Shown here: positions 20,151-22,530 of the stretch, one piece after another
Numbering within the stretch: the stretch's first letter is position 1
Layout of the letters: every line of letters begins with the position of its first letter
DNA from: DASSUC01 sp035649895
GTDB lineage: Bacteria > Actinomycetota > Actinomycetes > Mycobacteriales > Micromonosporaceae
Direction of reading: 5' to 3'
Assembly: GCA_035649895.1 (NCBI GenBank)
Contig: DASRIS010000095.1
Location: forward strand, 1-22,530
DNA: 22,530 nucleotides
Translations under genes and position numbers: made by a program
The notes under the pieces: model-generated
Seen by the model: the letters and a program-made list of their open reading frames with translations, nothing else
Told to the model about the DNA's origin: nothing
Databases searched by the model: none

Positions 20151-21089
20151 ATGCCCGCCACGCCTCCCCCGGCCGGAGCCTCCGCAACGCCTGACCCACC
20201 AAGCGCTGCGCCGCGGGCCATCCGCCCGGCTGCCGATGCCGGGTCCGACGGCTCCGCCAGCGACGACGGCTCTGCCAGCGACGCGGAACCCTCACCGCCC
20301 CGGGGCGGTGAGGGAGACCGCCGGAGCAGAAGCTCAGCACTCAGGACAGTGTGGAAGATAGTGAGCTCGCGCTATGGCGTTCTTCTGGCTGTGCTTACCG
20401 TCGGCGCCCTGCTCGCACAGGTCTCGGGATACAGCCTCAAGGATCTGTTGTCACAGGATCGGGCATCCTCACCGGCTCAGGGCTCGGATGAAGGGCAGGG
20501 CCGGCAGACACCCGCTCATACCCTTTCCCCTTCGCAGCCGACCGGTCCAGCCACCAGCTCGCCGGCCAGCCCCGCGCCAGACCCGTCCGACGTACCTACC
20601 GCACCGCAGAGCCAGCCCCCCGGACCCACACCGTCCCGACCGCCGCTGGGCGGGGTCCCCGCATACTCGAGCTTCTCGATCACCGTACCCGGCCCTGGCT
20701 GGTGCGAACGCACGCAGGTCGATCTCGATGGCCGGTCCGTCGTGCCGGGCGTAGAACCCACCGATGACGTACTCGGTGCCAGCGTCGACTTTACCTACTC
20801 TGGCTGCGAGCAGGGCCTGACGTACCGCACTGTTGATGGCATGGGCCTGGGCTTCGGGTCGTCGAACATGCCTACTCGGGCCCAGTGCGCCGAGCTCGCC
20901 CGGAGCAGTCCGCTGGCCCAGCCCGAGCCGATCTCATCCATAAACGCTGGAACTGCGCTCTGCGCCATTACGAGCAGCAAGGCTGTCGCTTGGATAAAGG
21001 TCACCTATGTCGGCAGCCCGTACGGCGCAGGCGACCCTGAGACACCCCCTAAGCCGTCGCTGAGGATGACCGTCACGCTGTGGCGGTAA
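20151..21089 (+). CDS. Single-pass membrane protein with extracytoplasmic Cys domain
   Basis: A protein of 312 residues, no family recognised. Residues 1-70 are a cytoplasmic, disordered stretch rich in Pro, Ala, Ser and Asp, with an 18-bp duplication (GSASDD twice, 20250-20285). A membrane helix YGVLLAVLTVGALLAQVSG follows at about 75-93. Residues 110-170 are a Pro/Ser/Gln-rich wall-spanning linker. The outer domain (about 175-312) is beta-rich with four Cys (WCERTQ, SGCEQG, AQCAEL, ALCAIT), likely two disulfides, and ends SLRMTVTLWR. The layout resembles the sensor side of actinobacterial anchored proteins. The start ATG 20151 is preferred to TTG 20124; GTG 20350 right before the membrane helix is a possible alternative, in which case the palindrome at 20289-20314 would be noncoding. 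Confidence 0.72.
   Translation: MPATPPPAGASATPDPPSAAPRAIRPAADAGSDGSASDDGSASDAEPSPPRGGEGDRRSRSSALRTVWKIVSSRYGVLLAVLTVGALLAQVSGYSLKDLLSQDRASSPAQGSDEGQGRQTPAHTLSPSQPTGPATSSPASPAPDPSDVPTAPQSQPPGPTPSRPPLGGVPAYSSFSITVPGPGWCERTQVDLDGRSVVPGVEPTDDVLGASVDFTYSGCEQGLTYRTVDGMGLGFGSSNMPTRAQCAELARSSPLAQPEPISSINAGTALCAITSSKAVAWIKVTYVGSPYGAGDPETPPKPSLRMTVTLWR
20289..20314. repeat. Perfect 26-bp palindrome without loop
   Basis: CCCTCACCGCCCC (20289-20301) is followed at once by its exact reverse complement (20302-20314). As annotated it lies inside the coding region of the single-pass membrane protein, encoding part of SPPRGGEGD in the disordered cytoplasmic segment. Confidence 0.9.
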
Positions 21090-21139
21090 GGCCTGCCTAC
21101 CGGTTGAGCGGCCACCCCGCCCAGCTGCGGAGAGCCGAC

Positions 21140-21679
21140 CTACCCCAGCTTCGCCACGCGCGCCAGCACCTGCTCCACGAGCCGCTCCGGCGGCTGCTGC
21201 CCGTCCAGCCGGACCACGTCCGGACCGAACTCGCGCATTCTCTCGGCCACCTCGTAGACGAGCAGCGGTACCCGGTCCAGCGACGTTTCCCGCCCTGTTC
21301 CCGTACCGGAGCTCTCCAGGCCGACCCGGCGCGCCGCCTCCGCCAGCGGCAGCTCGATCAGGAAAGCCAGGCAACGCGCTCCGCTCGCCGCCGCCACCTG
21401 CTCGATGCGCTCCAGCTCGCCGACCCGGGAGAAGGGCATACCCTCCACGGCACAGCAGCGGCCGAGCCGCAGGTTCGCCTCGACGGCGAGCACGAGCGCG
21501 GCGAAGGACGCGTGCTTCTCGACGTCGGTGAAGTGGCACGGGTCGAACATGGCGTACCGGATGACGTCCCGGGAGACCAGGCTCCAGCCGGTGGCCCGGA
21601 CCAGGGCGGTGGCGAGGGTGGTCTTGCCGGCACCGGGCACGCCGGCCAGCACCACAACCGTGGGCTGCCGACCGGTCAC
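21140..21679 (-). CDS. P-loop kinase-like ATPase (AAA_33 / zeta-toxin-like)
   Basis: A protein of 179 residues. Walker A is VVVLAGVPGAGKTTLATAL (GVPGAGKTT at about 13-21), then SRDVIRYAMFDP, typical of small-molecule kinases of the AAA_33 class (gluconate kinase, polynucleotide kinase, Zeta toxin and antibiotic phosphotransferase relatives). CCAVEGMPFSR and CLAFLIELPLAEAARRV correspond to the second strand and the lid region. The C-terminus PDVVRLDGQQPPERLVEQVLARV is also usual for the class. The start GTG 21679 is chosen from homology, with a G-run four bases upstream; the open frame reaches 21820, but that part is antisense-like Arg/Gly sequence. It follows the TPR gene by 34 bp in the same direction and is probably co-transcribed. 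The substrate is unknown. Confidence 0.85.
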   Translation of the reverse strand: MTGRQPTVVVLAGVPGAGKTTLATALVRATGWSLVSRDVIRYAMFDPCHFTDVEKHASFAALVLAVEANLRLGRCCAVEGMPFSRVGELERIEQVAAASGARCLAFLIELPLAEAARRVGLESSGTGTGRETSLDRVPLLVYEVAERMREFGPDVVRLDGQQPPERLVEQVLARVAKLG

Positions 21680-21713
21680 CGTACCCCCCGCACCACCGCG
21701 CCCGCGTCCCGCG

Positions 21714-22529
21714 TCACTGCACGACCTGTAGCCAGCGGTCCCGTACCGTGGCCGGGTCGTCGCCCCACCGCAGCCCGGGGAAGTGCCGCTCGGCTTCCGG
21801 GTCGCCGGCCAGCCAGCCACCCACCACCGCCAGGCAGGCGTGCGCGTCGTGGCGGTGGGCGAACTCGCGCAGCTCCCCCGCGCGCCGTACCGTGTCGTCG
21901 GTCCGCCCTGCCCTGGCCAGCACCACGACGAGGGCCAGCAGCGGCAGCCTCAGCTCGACCTGGTCACCGGCGCCCTCCAGCAGCCGCATCACGGTGCCCA
22001 GCCGGCCCAGCGCACCGTCGACCTCGCCGCCGGTGGCCCGCAGGACCGCATCGGCCGTCCGGGCCTGGGCCAGCTGGCGGACCGCGCCCACCGTGTCCGC
22101 CTCGCGAAGCGCCTGGCGCACCACGTCACCCGCGCCCTCCGGCGCCGCCAGCACGCCGGCGAAGGCCAGGTGGGACAGCTCGCTGGAGACGAAGAAACGG
22201 TCGCCGGTGCTGCGCGCGGCGTCGAGCGCGGCCTGGAACGCACCGGTCGCCTCGTCGAACCGGCCCTGCGTCAGCCGTACCCACCCGGCCAGGCTCCGGG
22301 CGGTGACCACCGGCTGCCCCAGCGCACCGTTCAGCTGCGCGTACGCCCCGGCCGGTGCGCCGTCGGGGGCCAGCGCCCGGGCGGCGTACGCCGCGGCCTG
22401 TTCCAGGTCGCCGCCCACCCAGGCCAGCCGGCCGAGCCGGACCGTCGAGCGCCCGGAGAAGGCGGCGGTCCTGATCCGCGAGCAGTACCTGGCCGCCTCG
22501 CCCCGGCGGCCGGACCGCTCCGCCGAGGC
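21714..22529 (-). CDS. TPR-repeat protein, C-terminal part (5' end outside window)
   Basis: The frame is open to the right edge, so the N-terminus is missing; 271 residues are visible. They are all helical tetratricopeptide-like pairs: ARYCSRIRTAAFSG, LEQAAAYAARAL, LTQGRFDEATGAFQAALDAARSTGD, ALREADTVGAVRQLAQARTAD, and LALVVVLARAGRTDDTVRRAGELREFAHRHDAHACLAVV. It ends LQVVQ without a helix-turn-helix. The style and the REFA-R/H-R motif near the end resemble the tail of the cyclase/AAA protein in this window, so the missing part may hold an AAA or other signalling domain; this is inference. The P-loop kinase gene follows 34 bp downstream. Confidence 0.78.
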   Translation of the reverse strand, partial: ASAERSGRRGEAARYCSRIRTAAFSGRSTVRLGRLAWVGGDLEQAAAYAARALAPDGAPAGAYAQLNGALGQPVVTARSLAGWVRLTQGRFDEATGAFQAALDAARSTGDRFFVSSELSHLAFAGVLAAPEGAGDVVRQALREADTVGAVRQLAQARTADAVLRATGGEVDGALGRLGTVMRLLEGAGDQVELRLPLLALVVVLARAGRTDDTVRRAGELREFAHRHDAHACLAVVGGWLAGDPEAERHFPGLRWGDDPATVRDRWLQVVQ

Positions 22530-22530
22530 C

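Overview
The window is a very GC-rich (roughly 70 %+) chromosomal stretch. Many genes start with GTG, upstream A/G-rich Shine-Dalgarno (SD) motifs are clear at several genes, and the left edge carries the tail of a DUF222/HNH (13E12-type) endonuclease. Together with the gene set (RNase AS-like exonuclease, DUF1028 and DUF2203 proteins, zinc-ribbon/cyclase/AAA/TPR signalling protein, group III phosphofructokinase) this points to a high-GC actinobacterium, most likely of the Micromonosporaceae type; that family assignment is inference. I see no rRNA, tRNA, CRISPR array, insertion sequence or prophage.

Left third (1-5360), mostly housekeeping: HNH tail (+), DUF2203 protein (-), a nucleotidyltransferase-fold protein (+), proC (-), a phosphofructokinase with pyrophosphate-type residues (-), a DEDDh RNA exonuclease (-), and a DUF1028 protein (+) only 20 bp from the exonuclease start.

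Middle (5360-12400), probable cyclic-nucleotide signalling: a Crp/Fnr-family regulator with cNMP-binding residues, an antiparallel 63-residue protein with an excellent SD, and a 1187-residue protein built from two zinc ribbons, a class III nucleotide cyclase, an AAA ATPase and a TPR-like tail. The likely logic is that the large protein makes a cyclic nucleotide on receiving a signal and the Crp-like protein reads it. A PlsC-type acyltransferase (-) and a C-terminally anchored membrane protein (+) follow, the latter ending at an unusual AT-rich hairpin with a T-tract.

Right part (12600-22530): a flavin monooxygenase and an alpha/beta-hydrolase-fold protein with a 4-bp ATGA overlap (the hydrolase lacks its nucleophile serine); an EEP-family hydrolase; a sugar-related group (Gfo/Idh/MocA oxidoreductase, histidine phosphatase overlapping a GlcNAc-kinase-like BadF/BadG protein, and a PfkB kinase whose 5' end appears to overlap the divergent GlcNAc-kinase-like gene); a single-pass membrane protein with an extracytoplasmic domain; and a P-loop kinase downstream of a TPR protein that runs off the right edge.

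The most striking property is the density of short tandem repeats: at least a dozen arrays (5- to 36-bp units) in 22.5 kb, in intergenic DNA, across stop codons, and inside coding sequences, where unit lengths are multiples of three. They look like a genome-wide, still active expansion process.
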